DNA of 64,000 nt, from assembly GCA_025353725.1 (NCBI GenBank), contig JANXOF010000073.1, positions 44,342-108,341 on the forward strand, written 5' to 3'. The notes beneath the pieces were generated by a model. The model had not been told where the DNA came from and made no database searches. It saw nothing but the letters and a program-made list of their open reading frames with translations. A program made the position numbers and the translations under genes. Each line of letters begins with the position of its first letter. Within the stretch, counting starts at the first letter, position 1. Below are positions 17,622 through 26,190 of the stretch, piece after piece. This DNA is from Polyangiaceae bacterium. GTDB lineage: Bacteria; Myxococcota_A; Polyangia; Polyangiales; Polyangiaceae.

Positions 17622-19583
17622 TCAAGTGCTCGAAATCGTGGAGTCTTCTGCGATTCCGGCCAAAAGGTCGATGAGCCGAGGTGCGAGCTCACGCGCGAGA
17701 AGCTCTTCGACAGCGTCAGCGCTGTCGCACTCAAGGGCCTGGGCCGCGATAGCCTCCGCCTCGGGCACGTAGAGGCGTCGAATCGCTTCCTTGATCTCGG
17801 GGATGGCCGCGGCCTCCATCGAAAGCTCGCGGAGACCCAAGCCCACGAGGAGGCAGGCGGCGAGGGGATCCGAGGCCATGGCGCCGCATAGCGACACTGG
17901 AATGCCTCGGTGCTTTGCGGCCTCGGTGACGAATTTTATCATTCGTAGTATTGCCGGGTCGAAAGGAGACGCTTGCGCCGCCAGCGACTCACTTCCGCGG
18001 TCAATGGCAAGTGCATACTGCACGAGATCGTTCGTGCCAAGACTGAAAAATTCGGCTTCCTTGGCAAACACATCGGCCATGATCGCGGCAGCGGGAACCT
18101 CGATCATCATGCCGAGTGGGATGTGCTCCTCAAAGGCCTGCCCGCGCGCCCGTACCTGCTCGACAGCCTGCGCGATAAGCCGTTTTACCTCGCGCATCTC
18201 GTGAACGCTCGAAACCATAGGCACCATGATTCGCACGTCGCCGTGCGCGCTCGCGCGGACCATGGCGCGAAGCTGCGTAAGAAAAACCTCGGGCTGCTTG
18301 AGCGCAAGTCGGACGGCGCGAAGTCCGAGCGCGGGATTCATTTCCGCCGGGAGCTGAAACGTGCTCGCGAACTTGTCGCCACCAATATCGAACGTACGCA
18401 AGGTCACGGGTTGCGGACTTACAGCTTCCACGATCGCGCGGTAGACCTCGTACTGTTCGTCTTCACCGGGCTGGGTCGTGCGGTCGATATACAGAAACTC
18501 TGTGCGGTAAAGCCCAATCCCCTGGGCGCCATGGTCGACGGCGAGAATCGCTTCGGCCGGGAGCTCGACGTTCGCCTTGAGCGCGAGCGCGACGCCGTCG
18601 GCTGTTACGGCAGGTTTGTGACGCGCCGAGAGGAGTTGCCGAGCAAAGGCGAGGTGCTGCTCGGAGCGTTGACGTGCATCACGAATCGTCTGCGGTGTCG
18701 GGTGGACGAAGACTTGGCCGGTCAACCCGTCGACGACGATGGTGTCTCCCGTCCGAATTTGAAGCAGCGCATCGGCGACACCGACGACGCACGGAATTTC
18801 GAGCGCGCGTGCCATGATCGAGGTGTGGCTTGTCCGCGTTCCGACGCACGTGACAAAGGCGAGCGCGGGCTCGCGCACCATGCTCGCCGTGTCGGCGGGC
18901 GAAAGGTCGCGCGCGACGACGATCATCGGTTCATCGAGGCGCACCGAGTGCCCGGTGTCCTCCCCGACAAGGGCTCTCAAAAGTCGGTCGCAAACGAACT
19001 CTACGTCGTGCCGCCGCTCCGAGATGTAGGCATCCCGCTCGCTCGAAACGCGAGGCCCAAACATCGCGACGATTTCTTCACTCGCGATGGAGACGGCCCA
19101 CTCGGCGCACTGTTTTTCCTTTCGAATGCCGTGTTCGATCCGCTCGTGGAGCGTCGGGTCTTCGAGCATGAGTTGATAGGCATCGAGAATTCCGGTGGCC
19201 TCACGCATGGCTATGGGCATGCCCGCGTCGACAGCGCGCAAGGAGCTCTTCGCCGCCTCGACGGCATGTTGAACCCGGTCGAGCTCGGTCTGGATCTGCG
19301 CCGTATGAATGTGACGGCGTACGAACGAGGACCGAAGGTCACCGAGGACGAGCGCTGGGCCTACCGCAACACCCGGCGACCCCGCGATTCCCTTCAGCGT
19401 TACAGCGTCATGGGTGTCCAGGTCTAAAACGCTGCCTGGACCCGTCGGAACAGAGGAAGACGATACGGCAAAAGGCGAGGACGGCGCTAGGTTTGGTGAA
19501 GGTCGCGAAATCGCAAGTCCCGCGCCCGACGGTCGCTCGGACGTACGCGTACCTTTCGGGGGCGTATGGCGCGAACCGGGCAT
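17622..19583 (-). CDS. ptsI: PTS enzyme I (phosphoenolpyruvate-protein phosphotransferase)
   Basis: Enzyme I takes phosphate from PEP and passes it to HPr. From ATG 19583 (TAATG overlap with ptsH) the protein is 653 residues. The EI core starts only at about residue 61 (VTLKGIAGSPGVA), so there is a low-complexity N-terminal extension. The active His is His 253 in GTRTSHTSIMAR. PEP-binding motifs follow: DIGGDK, NPALGLRAVR, MIEVPAAAIMAD, FFSLGTNDLVQYALAIDRG and the Cys loop VSLCGAMASDP. It is the last gene of the rpoN/PTS-Ntr cluster. No sugar EIIBC is nearby, so a regulatory relay is likely. Confidence 0.95.
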   Translation of the reverse strand: MPGSRHTPPKGTRTSERPSGAGLAISRPSPNLAPSSPFAVSSSSVPTGPGSVLDLDTHDAVTLKGIAGSPGVAVGPALVLGDLRSSFVRRHIHTAQIQTELDRVQHAVEAAKSSLRAVDAGMPIAMREATGILDAYQLMLEDPTLHERIEHGIRKEKQCAEWAVSIASEEIVAMFGPRVSSERDAYISERRHDVEFVCDRLLRALVGEDTGHSVRLDEPMIVVARDLSPADTASMVREPALAFVTCVGTRTSHTSIMARALEIPCVVGVADALLQIRTGDTIVVDGLTGQVFVHPTPQTIRDARQRSEQHLAFARQLLSARHKPAVTADGVALALKANVELPAEAILAVDHGAQGIGLYRTEFLYIDRTTQPGEDEQYEVYRAIVEAVSPQPVTLRTFDIGGDKFASTFQLPAEMNPALGLRAVRLALKQPEVFLTQLRAMVRASAHGDVRIMVPMVSSVHEMREVKRLIAQAVEQVRARGQAFEEHIPLGMMIEVPAAAIMADVFAKEAEFFSLGTNDLVQYALAIDRGSESLAAQASPFDPAILRMIKFVTEAAKHRGIPVSLCGAMASDPLAACLLVGLGLRELSMEAAAIPEIKEAIRRLYVPEAEAIAAQALECDSADAVEELLARELAPRLIDLLAGIAEDSTISST

Positions 19584-19861
19584 TAGCTCGATTCCCCGAA
19601 GCGGAAAGCAATCAGCTCTCCGATGGCTGCTACGCATTCACTTGCTTGCGCACCGGACGCGGTCACTTCGACGACGGTGCCCTTTGACCCGCAAAGGAGT
19701 AATACACCCATCACGCTTTTGGCATTTGCGGATTGTCCCTGATGGGCAACCTCGACGTCACATGCGTATTTCGATGCGAGCTGAACGAGCTTCGTTGCAG
19801 CCCTCGCGTGAAGTCCAAGGTCGTTGACGATCAAAAACTTTCCACTGGCGCGAGTACTCAT
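19583..19861 (-). CDS. ptsH: HPr phosphocarrier protein
   Basis: The 92-residue protein carries phosphate from EI to EIIA. GLHARAATKLV supplies the phosphorylated His 18, and AKSVMGVLLL supplies Ser 49, the site used by HPr kinase. Both are intact, matching the presence of hprK in the same operon. Its ATG overlaps the rapZ stop (ATGA) and its TAA overlaps the ptsI ATG by one base, so it is translated in step with both neighbours. Confidence 0.96.
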   Translation of the reverse strand: MSTRASGKFLIVNDLGLHARAATKLVQLASKYACDVEVAHQGQSANAKSVMGVLLLCGSKGTVVEVTASGAQASECVAAIGELIAFRFGESS

Positions 19862-20883
19862 CGCGGACCTCCCATTCCCGTGTCGAGTCCTGTGGAACGA
19901 CCCACATCGCGATGCACGACTTTGATGTCGATCTGTGCACGGCTCTCCGTCTGCGCCTCCGAGCCATATCCAGAGGCGCGCGCTTGAAGTCGGCTATCGA
20001 GTGTTCGAGCGATGTGCTCGGCGACGACGACGCTCCGGTGCATTCCTCCCGTGCATCCAAAGGCTATCGTGAGGTAGCTTTTGCCCTCGCGCTCGTACTT
20101 GGGGACGACGTATTCGAGGAGCGAGAGCGTCTTGTCAAGGAGCTCGGCCGTTTCGGGAAGTTGCATCACGTAGTCTCGGACCAGCGGGTCGGTTCCCGGC
20201 ACCCTCTTGAGGTCGCGGTCAAAGTAGGGGTTCTTCAAAAACCGTACGTCAAAAACGAGGTCGGCATCTGTCGGAGCGCCGTACTTGAATCCGAACGAAA
20301 CAACGCGAACCGCCATGCGCTCGACGGTCCCGGAAGCAGGGCCAAACGCTGCGAGGACGGTCCGCCTCAGCTCGTGGACACTGAGGTTCGTGGTGTCGAC
20401 AACTCGCGTGGCTCGCGCGCGCAGCGGTGCAAGACGTTCCCGCTCGAGAGAGACGCCTTCGAGAACTGAGGCCGCAAACCCCATCAGCCCTGATGTCGCG
20501 AGGGCGTGGGGGCGCCGCGTTTCACTGAAGCGTCGCAGGATAGTCTCGTCGGAAGCATCAAGAAACAGTACGTGCAAGTCGCGTCGACCCGCATCTTCGA
20601 GGGTGGAGAGGACCTGCCCGACCTCGCCAAGGAACGCCCGGACGCGCACGTCCATTCCGAGCGCCACGCGCGTAATCCCTCCATTTTCGCAAAGCACGAC
20701 AGCCTCCGGGGCGAGCGCAGTCGGTAAGTTGTCGATACAGAAGAAGCCCAGGTCTTCAAGCGCATGAAGCGTGGTTGTTCGCCCGGCGCCAGAAAGACCC
20801 GTCACGACGACGACCGTCGGCCTTCGGGCTTCACCGCTTCGCATCCCGAACGAGGAAGGGAAGGTGACGACGCTCGCGGTCAT
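19858..20883 (-). CDS. rapZ: RapZ/YvcJ-family nucleotide-binding RNase adapter
   Basis: RapZ proteins bind nucleotides and small RNAs; in E. coli RapZ guides RNase E to GlmZ. The protein is 341 residues with an N-terminal P-loop GLSGAGRTT (29-37), DLGFFCIDNLP just after it, and the family C-terminal block (SFGFKYGAPTDADLVFDVRFLKNPY, GCTGGMHRSV). The Walker A lysine is replaced by Arg 35, which is unusual for the family. The C-terminus adds about 40 residues past the usual end. It overlaps hprK and ptsH by four bases each. Confidence 0.94.
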   Translation of the reverse strand: MTASVVTFPSSFGMRSGEARRPTVVVVTGLSGAGRTTTLHALEDLGFFCIDNLPTALAPEAVVLCENGGITRVALGMDVRVRAFLGEVGQVLSTLEDAGRRDLHVLFLDASDETILRRFSETRRPHALATSGLMGFAASVLEGVSLERERLAPLRARATRVVDTTNLSVHELRRTVLAAFGPASGTVERMAVRVVSFGFKYGAPTDADLVFDVRFLKNPYFDRDLKRVPGTDPLVRDYVMQLPETAELLDKTLSLLEYVVPKYEREGKSYLTIAFGCTGGMHRSVVVAEHIARTLDSRLQARASGYGSEAQTESRAQIDIKVVHRDVGRSTGLDTGMGGPR

Positions 20884-22091
20884 CCGTCACCTCGTCGCCT
20901 AACGGCCGGAATCCATGCTGAACTTTCGTTGCTCGGAAGGTCGTCACGGAGTCGATGGCCGCCACGAACCTCAGGCACTCCGGATTCTCTGTCGTCGACC
21001 CAGGAAGGTTCCGGGCGCGCAAGACTACTGTTTGGAGGTGTGGGCGCCGCTCTTCTTCCGCTTTGGTCCCAAGGCGTTGCGGGCGACGGTGCTCCACTCA
21101 ACGGCCCGTCTTCCATCGCGACATCGACCGCGAGGCCTACACTTTCCTCCAGCCTTGCAAGCAGTTCTCGTGCGCTGTGTTTCCCTGCGCGGCGCAGCAG
21201 TTCGTTCCGTGCGGCCATTTCGAGCATCGCGCCCATGTCGCGACCAGGGCGCACGGGGACGGTGACGAGGCGAATCGGCGTTCCGAGAATACTGTAGTGC
21301 TCATCGTCGACGCCGAGCCTGTCGTATTCTCGTAACTCATCCCATTCGTCGAGTTGAACGACCACGTCGATTCGCTTCCGATCGCGCACGGCAGTGACGC
21401 CAAAGAGGTCTTTGATGTTGAGGACCCCGAGCCCGCGGACCTCGACGTGGTGCCGAAGGAGATCGGCCGGGGCGCCGAACACCATGCCCGGTGGGCGCCA
21501 TTCGCACTTCACGACGTCGTCGGCGACAAGGCGATGCCCGCGCAGCACGAGCTCGACGGCGCACTCGCTTTTGCCGATGCCACTCTTGCCGATGAGCAGC
21601 AAGCCGATGCCGAAAACGTCGACGAGCACGCCGTGGAGCGCCGTCGTGGGCGCGAGCTTTTCGTCGAGCACGCCGTGCAGCATGTTGACCGTCCGACTCG
21701 AACGCGCCGTACTCACGTAGAGAGGCGTCCCCGTAGCCTCGGCGGCGTTCTCAAGCACTGTCGCGTTCGCCTCGCGTTGAATAACGACGACACACGAGAG
21801 ACTACGGGAAAAAAAGCCGCGCGCCGCCAGGCTGCTGTCCTCTATCGAGAGGGTGTCGAGGTACGAGAGCTCTGTCTCGCCGAGCACTTGGATGCGCGTC
21901 GGGACCACTCCGTAGTAGTGGCCGGCAAGCGCGAGCCCGCTCTTTTGCACGCGCGGATGGCGAATCGGACGGCCGAGGCCGGATTCACCCCTGAGCAGCG
22001 ACAGTTCTACTCCGAGGCGCGCATCGGCGAACAGCTCCGCGACGGTGACCTCGGCCATGGGCGGCGGGTTTGAGCTGCGCGTGGCGCTCAC
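20880..22091 (-). CDS. hprK: HPr kinase/phosphorylase
   Basis: HprK phosphorylates or dephosphorylates the regulatory Ser of HPr. The protein is 403 residues from a GTG that overlaps the ptsN stop (GTGA). It shows the conserved His 153 in LHGVLVDVFG, Walker A GKSGIGKS (168-175), LVADDVV, and the family signature HHVEVRGLGVLNIKDLFG (214-231). About 80 low-complexity residues follow the catalytic domain (after about 320), longer than typical. Together with an HPr that keeps its Ser, this indicates that Ser-phosphorylation of HPr operates here. Confidence 0.95.
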   Translation of the reverse strand: MSATRSSNPPPMAEVTVAELFADARLGVELSLLRGESGLGRPIRHPRVQKSGLALAGHYYGVVPTRIQVLGETELSYLDTLSIEDSSLAARGFFSRSLSCVVVIQREANATVLENAAEATGTPLYVSTARSSRTVNMLHGVLDEKLAPTTALHGVLVDVFGIGLLLIGKSGIGKSECAVELVLRGHRLVADDVVKCEWRPPGMVFGAPADLLRHHVEVRGLGVLNIKDLFGVTAVRDRKRIDVVVQLDEWDELREYDRLGVDDEHYSILGTPIRLVTVPVRPGRDMGAMLEMAARNELLRRAGKHSARELLARLEESVGLAVDVAMEDGPLSGAPSPATPWDQSGRRAAPTPPNSSLARPEPSWVDDRESGVPEVRGGHRLRDDLPSNESSAWIPAVRRRGDG

Positions 22092-22603
22092 GTGTCGCTC
22101 CCTCCGAGTCGTGGCGCAGGCTTGAGCTCGGTCTCCTCGCCACTGATGAGCTCGAATGCGATCAAGGGTGACGTCGACCCGACGAGGCGCGTCCGAAACT
22201 CCTTGCTGCGAAGCAGGCGCGACACGCGGGCCAATGTCTTCAAGTGTTCGCCGGTAGCGCGTTTCGGTCCAATGACACCGAAGAGAATCGAAACCTTCGC
22301 GTTGTCGATCGCTTCAAATTCGACACCGTCGGGCACAATGAGGAGAGCCGCCACCTGCTCCTTAAGCTGCACAAGCGCACCGTGCGGAATGGCGACTCCC
22401 TCGCCGATGCCGGTCGACTGTAGCTCCTCACGTTCGAGGAGAACGCGTTCGATTTCCTCTGGCGTCACGCCGTCGCGCTCGCCGAACATCGAGGCGAGAA
22501 CCGCGATGGCCTTGTCCTTGCTAAAGCTTTTGCCGTTCGCTCGGGTAATGCCTACCCGGTCGGGCGAGAGAAGTTCCGTGAGACGCATGATGGTGGGGCT
22601 CAT
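22088..22603 (-). CDS. ptsN: PTS EIIA-Ntr regulatory protein
   Basis: The EIIA domain of the nitrogen PTS branch is the terminal phosphate acceptor and a regulator. The conserved phospho-His sits in GVAIPHGAL, and the fold continues through VSILFGVIGP, GEHLKTLARVSRLL and the C-terminal helix. The start is ATG 22603 (MSPTIMRLTELL); ATG 22588 is possible, and the longer frame to 22663 has no family support. It overlaps hprK by four bases and follows hpf after about 110 bases. Confidence 0.93.
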   Translation of the reverse strand: MSPTIMRLTELLSPDRVGITRANGKSFSKDKAIAVLASMFGERDGVTPEEIERVLLEREELQSTGIGEGVAIPHGALVQLKEQVAALLIVPDGVEFEAIDNAKVSILFGVIGPKRATGEHLKTLARVSRLLRSKEFRTRLVGSTSPLIAFELISGEETELKPAPRLGGSDT

Positions 22604-22712
22604 CGGCCGAGAGCTCTGTCGCTCTCGGCCTCCATTTCTAGGTTCGCACGCAGCGTTCCGCAAACTTGCGGTTCACAACTCGCTGTCTAGCCTGACTAGC
22701 CATGCAACTCTC

Positions 22713-23087
22713 TCAGTCTTTCGTCGGCGCCTTCGAAGTGCCTCGTTCGTCGGCAAGGTTCGGTCCGTCCGCCATCAGCCGATCGGACGTGCGCTCGGCC
22801 CCTTTCTTCTTGTGCGTCCCGTGGACCTCACGAATCTGTCGCTCCAGTTTGTCGATCACCTTGTCGATGGAGGCATACATATCCTCCGATTCTTCGTGAG
22901 CGTGAAAGTGGTCTGGTCCGGCGTGAATGTCAGCCTCCGCCATGTGAACGGTTTTTTGGCAGCTGAGGGTCACCTGTCCGTGGAGTGGTTGCCTGAGGAA
23001 CTTTTGAAGCTTCGCGACCTTTTCGGTCGCATATCCTTTGACCGCGTCGGTCGCACTCATCTGTCGGAAGGTGATGGAGAGGTTCAT
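22713..23087 (-). CDS. hpf: Ribosome hibernation promoting factor (HPF/RaiA family)
   Basis: HPF binds the 30S decoding region and inactivates ribosomes in resting cells. The 124-residue protein has the family beta-alpha pattern: NLSITFRQMSATDAVKGYATEKVAKLQKFL, HMAEADIHAGPDHFHAHEESEDMYASIDKVIDKLERQI split over the fold. It lacks the long-form dimerisation domain and ends in a charged tail, so it is a short HPF. Its place between rpoN and ptsN is the standard one in proteobacteria. Confidence 0.94.
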   Translation of the reverse strand: MNLSITFRQMSATDAVKGYATEKVAKLQKFLRQPLHGQVTLSCQKTVHMAEADIHAGPDHFHAHEESEDMYASIDKVIDKLERQIREVHGTHKKKGAERTSDRLMADGPNLADERGTSKAPTKD

Positions 23088-23255
23088 CGCTTTTTGGCCT
23101 TCGTTCTCGCTAGAGGTACTTGCTTCGATTCGATTCGGTCGCGGCAGCCACGCCGAGGCTTGGCTGCATAGTACAGGCTACCTCCGAGAAGGGCTGAAGG
23201 GCTACCGGAACGTCACAAACTCTTGGCTCACGCGACGCGGACTGAATGGCCTCAA

Positions 23256-24776
23256 TTAAAAGAGCTTTTTCCGTTTGCTCGAGGCTAAAATCCCAAGCAT
23301 CTCACGGTACTTCGCGACCGTTCGTCGCGCGATCTGAATCCCGTCGTTTTTCGATAAGATTTCGACGATGGCCTGGTCGCTGAGAGGATTTTGCTTGTCC
23401 TCGACATCGATGATTTTCTTGATGGCCTGCTTCACACTTTCGGAGGCGATGTCGTCTTCCGACACACGACGAATTGACGAGTTGAAGAAGTACTTCAGCT
23501 CGAAGAGCCCTTGTGGGGTGTGCACGTACTTGTTGGTCGTAACCCTCGAGATCGTCGACTCGTGCATTCCGACGGCCTCTGCCACATCGCGCAAGATCAT
23601 CGGCTTTAGAAACTGAACGCCTTTGGTGAAAAACTCTTTTTGCTTGTCGACGATGCATTCCGTGACACGAATAATTGTTTTCCGTCGTTGCTCAATCGCC
23701 CGAATGAGCCACTGCGCGTTGCGCAGTTTTTCTCCGATAAAGTCCTTGGCGTTCGGATCTTTGAGGAGCTGCTTCGTGAGGGCTTCGTTGATGTAGAGCC
23801 TCTGAACGCCTCGGTCGTTGTCCGTGACGGTCCACTTTTCTTCGTCGCGGAGCACGTACACGTCCGGCGTAATCGCGATCTGCTTTTCGTCGGTCTCGCT
23901 GAAATTTCGTGCAGGTCGACTCTCGAGTTTTTGAATCTCTTTGACGGATTCGTAGACCTCTTCAACGGGCACCTTGAGGTCGCGTGCGATGGCTTGGTAA
24001 TTGTGTTTCTCGAGGTTGTGGAGGTGCTTGTCGATGATCGTGATGTCGAGATCTTCCGAGCCGAAAACCTCAGCTTGCACGAGCAAGCATTCGCGCAGGT
24101 CGCGGGAACAAACGCCGACAGGGTCCCACTCTTGCATAATCCTCAAGATTTCGGGTGCGTCCTCAGGGTTGACGTCCGCCTCCTCTGCGAGCTCCTCGAT
24201 CGTGAGATCTGGGGTCCGGCTGCCGTCGGGTCGCTCGACACCTTTGAGGTCAAGGAACCCTTGGTCGTCGAGGTTTCCGAGAACAAGTTCGGCGAAGCGC
24301 TTCTCAGACTCCGTAAAGTCGCTCATCTGAAGCTGCCACCGGAGGTGGTCACCTAACGAGGCTTGCTTGGTAAGGTTTTGCTCGATGGGCGGGAGCTCAT
24401 CGAAACCGCCGCGGTTCGCGGGGAGAGCCTGCTGAAGCGTGCGATTCTCGAGGAACTGTTCCCAGTCGATCTCTCCAACCTGCTTCGCGTCAGTCTTTTG
24501 GGCGTCACCCGATTCGAGCCGCTTGCGGTCCTCGAGCCTGTCGATCCGTAGCTCGCCTTGCTCGTTGGATTGATGCACGGCGTCGGTGGCCGCGTCTCCG
24601 GACGCCCGAGGACGAGGCTCGAAGTCCTCGTCGGCGAGCACGGGATTCGCGTCACATTCTTTCCGGATCTCGTCGATAAGCTCGAGTCTGGACAACTGAA
24701 GCAGCTTGATAGCCTGCTGCAGTTGCGGGGTCATGACGAGCTGCTGACTGAGCTTGAGCTGCTGTTTGATTTCCAT
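23256..24776 (-). CDS. rpoN: RNA polymerase sigma-54 factor
   Basis: The 506-residue protein has the Gln/Leu-rich activator-interacting region I at the N-terminus (MEIKQQLKLSQQLVMTPQLQQAIKLL), an acidic linker and the core-binding domain. A helix-turn-helix region follows (VGMHESTISRVTTNKYVHTPQG), and the diagnostic RpoN box ARRTVAKYRE lies near 483-492. RpoN directs polymerase to -24/-12 promoters and needs enhancer-binding ATPases. It lies between lptB and hpf, the conserved order. Confidence 0.97.
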   Translation of the reverse strand: MEIKQQLKLSQQLVMTPQLQQAIKLLQLSRLELIDEIRKECDANPVLADEDFEPRPRASGDAATDAVHQSNEQGELRIDRLEDRKRLESGDAQKTDAKQVGEIDWEQFLENRTLQQALPANRGGFDELPPIEQNLTKQASLGDHLRWQLQMSDFTESEKRFAELVLGNLDDQGFLDLKGVERPDGSRTPDLTIEELAEEADVNPEDAPEILRIMQEWDPVGVCSRDLRECLLVQAEVFGSEDLDITIIDKHLHNLEKHNYQAIARDLKVPVEEVYESVKEIQKLESRPARNFSETDEKQIAITPDVYVLRDEEKWTVTDNDRGVQRLYINEALTKQLLKDPNAKDFIGEKLRNAQWLIRAIEQRRKTIIRVTECIVDKQKEFFTKGVQFLKPMILRDVAEAVGMHESTISRVTTNKYVHTPQGLFELKYFFNSSIRRVSEDDIASESVKQAIKKIIDVEDKQNPLSDQAIVEILSKNDGIQIARRTVAKYREMLGILASSKRKKLF

Positions 24777-24928
24777 CGGTCTTGCTTGCTGAGTGGCGGC
24801 TACAACGCGGTTAGAACCCGGTGGACAAAGGGTTGCACGCCGACGTCAGCCGCGAAAGCGAAAATGATGCCACATCTCGATTTGCAATGAATTCGCGCGT
24901 ATTTGCGCCAACTGGACGCCCGCCGCGT

Positions 24929-25714
24929 TCACCCTGGGCGATCGATCTCAGGCACGTGAGCGGCCGTAGGGGTGGGAAGGTAAGTAGATGGGGGTAGGTA
25001 GCGACCGATCACCAAGGGGTGCTTCTCGAACTCCTCGGGTCGGCCCTCCATCGCGACTTGTCCGTCGAGAAGCAGGACGGCGCGCGTGCAGATGCGAAGT
25101 GCCTCCGCTACGTGGTGGTCGGAGAGCAACACGCACACGCCTTCCTCGTCGGCGAGGAGTCGGAGGAGATCGGCGAGGCGGCTCGCTTGCTGCGGGTCGA
25201 CCCCTGCGAAAGGTTCGTCGCACACGAGCACTTTGGGGGCGCGCGTCAGGGCTCGCGCGAGCTCGAGCCTCCGCCTTTCTCCACCGGAGAGACCACCGGC
25301 GCAGACGCTCATCCGGTCGGCGAGGGCTACGCGCGTCGCAAGTTTTTCGACCGCGGCGTCCGCCCCGGAGGCGGCGCGCCCGTGCACGATCTGATGGTAA
25401 ACAAGGAGGTTTTCGCGAACCGAGAGGTCCCAAAGTACGCTCGGCGTTTGGGGCATGTAGGACACTCCGATTCGAGCGCGCTCCCAAAGCTCGGCGCGTG
25501 TCACGACTTTGTCGAACACCCTGACCTCGCCGTCGGTGACCGGAACCTCCCCGACGAGGGCGCCGAAGAACGTTGATTTCCCGGCTCCAGAAGGCCCGAG
25601 AACACCAACGACTTCGCCTTGAAGGGCACGCAGCGAGACGCCGCGCAGGATCGTCTTGTCGCCGCGGACGACGCGAAGGTTCGTGGCTTCGATGGCCGCG
25701 CAGGGCCCTGTCAC
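24929..25714 (-). CDS. lptB: LPS export ABC transporter ATP-binding protein LptB
   Basis: LptB powers extraction of LPS from the inner membrane with LptF/LptG. In its 261 residues are Walker A GPSGAGKST (40-48), Q-loop in SYMPQTPSV, signature LSGGERRRLE (142-151), Walker B VLVCDEPFAGVDP and switch His in LLSDHH. The GTG start overlaps the lptA stop (GTGA). A gap of 152 bases precedes rpoN, so an internal promoter there is possible. lptF, lptG and lptC are not in the window. Confidence 0.95.
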   Translation of the reverse strand: MTGPCAAIEATNLRVVRGDKTILRGVSLRALQGEVVGVLGPSGAGKSTFFGALVGEVPVTDGEVRVFDKVVTRAELWERARIGVSYMPQTPSVLWDLSVRENLLVYHQIVHGRAASGADAAVEKLATRVALADRMSVCAGGLSGGERRRLELARALTRAPKVLVCDEPFAGVDPQQASRLADLLRLLADEEGVCVLLSDHHVAEALRICTRAVLLLDGQVAMEGRPEEFEKHPLVIGRYLPPSTYLPTPTAAHVPEIDRPG

Positions 25715-26190
25715 GGCTTCGGAACGGGGATCGATCCCTTGACTTGGGTGGCGGTCACGCGGCCTGTCGCGAGCTCGATCGTCGCCCTATCAGCTTGGAG
25801 CCAGCCCTGACCGCGCGAGAGCTTTACGCCTCCGCGTAGCTCGAGCACTTGTCGTTTGAGATCGAGCTCGACTTCTGGGGCCTCACCGTGGACTCCCCGC
25901 ACGTCTGCGATAACCCCGCCGGAGCCCTTGGCCAGGTTCAAGTGCGGCGACGTGTCAAAGGTGAGATCGACCCGGGGGCACCTTACAGACATGTCACCTT
26001 TTGAAAGCACCACCTGCCCCGTAAGGATCGCCGAGCCCGTCGCCACGTCGACTTCGAGCCTATCGGCCTGCACGTTTACGTCACCGCGGCCGACGTCGAG
26101 ATCGAGCAGGGGATCCGCGACCGCTTCGCGCTCCGTAAAGGAAGTCGCGAAGAGCACGAGAGCCGCCGAGAATCCGACTCGCTTCATCAC
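25711..26190 (-). CDS. lptA: LptA/OstA-like periplasmic LPS-transport protein
   Basis: The protein is 159 residues (GTG 26190, or ATG 26187 one codon later) with a signal peptide and a single OstA-like beta-jellyroll. The hallmarks are NVQADRLEVDVATGSAILTGQVVLSKGDMSVRCPRVDLTF and VELDLKRQVLELRGGVKLSRGQGWLQADRATIELATG, split by a linker. LptA bridges LPS from the inner to the outer membrane. It abuts the dynamin-like gene upstream without spacing and overlaps lptB downstream. Confidence 0.88.
   Translation of the reverse strand: MMKRVGFSAALVLFATSFTEREAVADPLLDLDVGRGDVNVQADRLEVDVATGSAILTGQVVLSKGDMSVRCPRVDLTFDTSPHLNLAKGSGGVIADVRGVHGEAPEVELDLKRQVLELRGGVKLSRGQGWLQADRATIELATGRVTATQVKGSIPVPKP

Noticed and set aside
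17973..19427. Plus-strand frame of about 484 codons
   Set aside because: It is antisense to ptsI; long open antisense frames are common in GC-rich genes.
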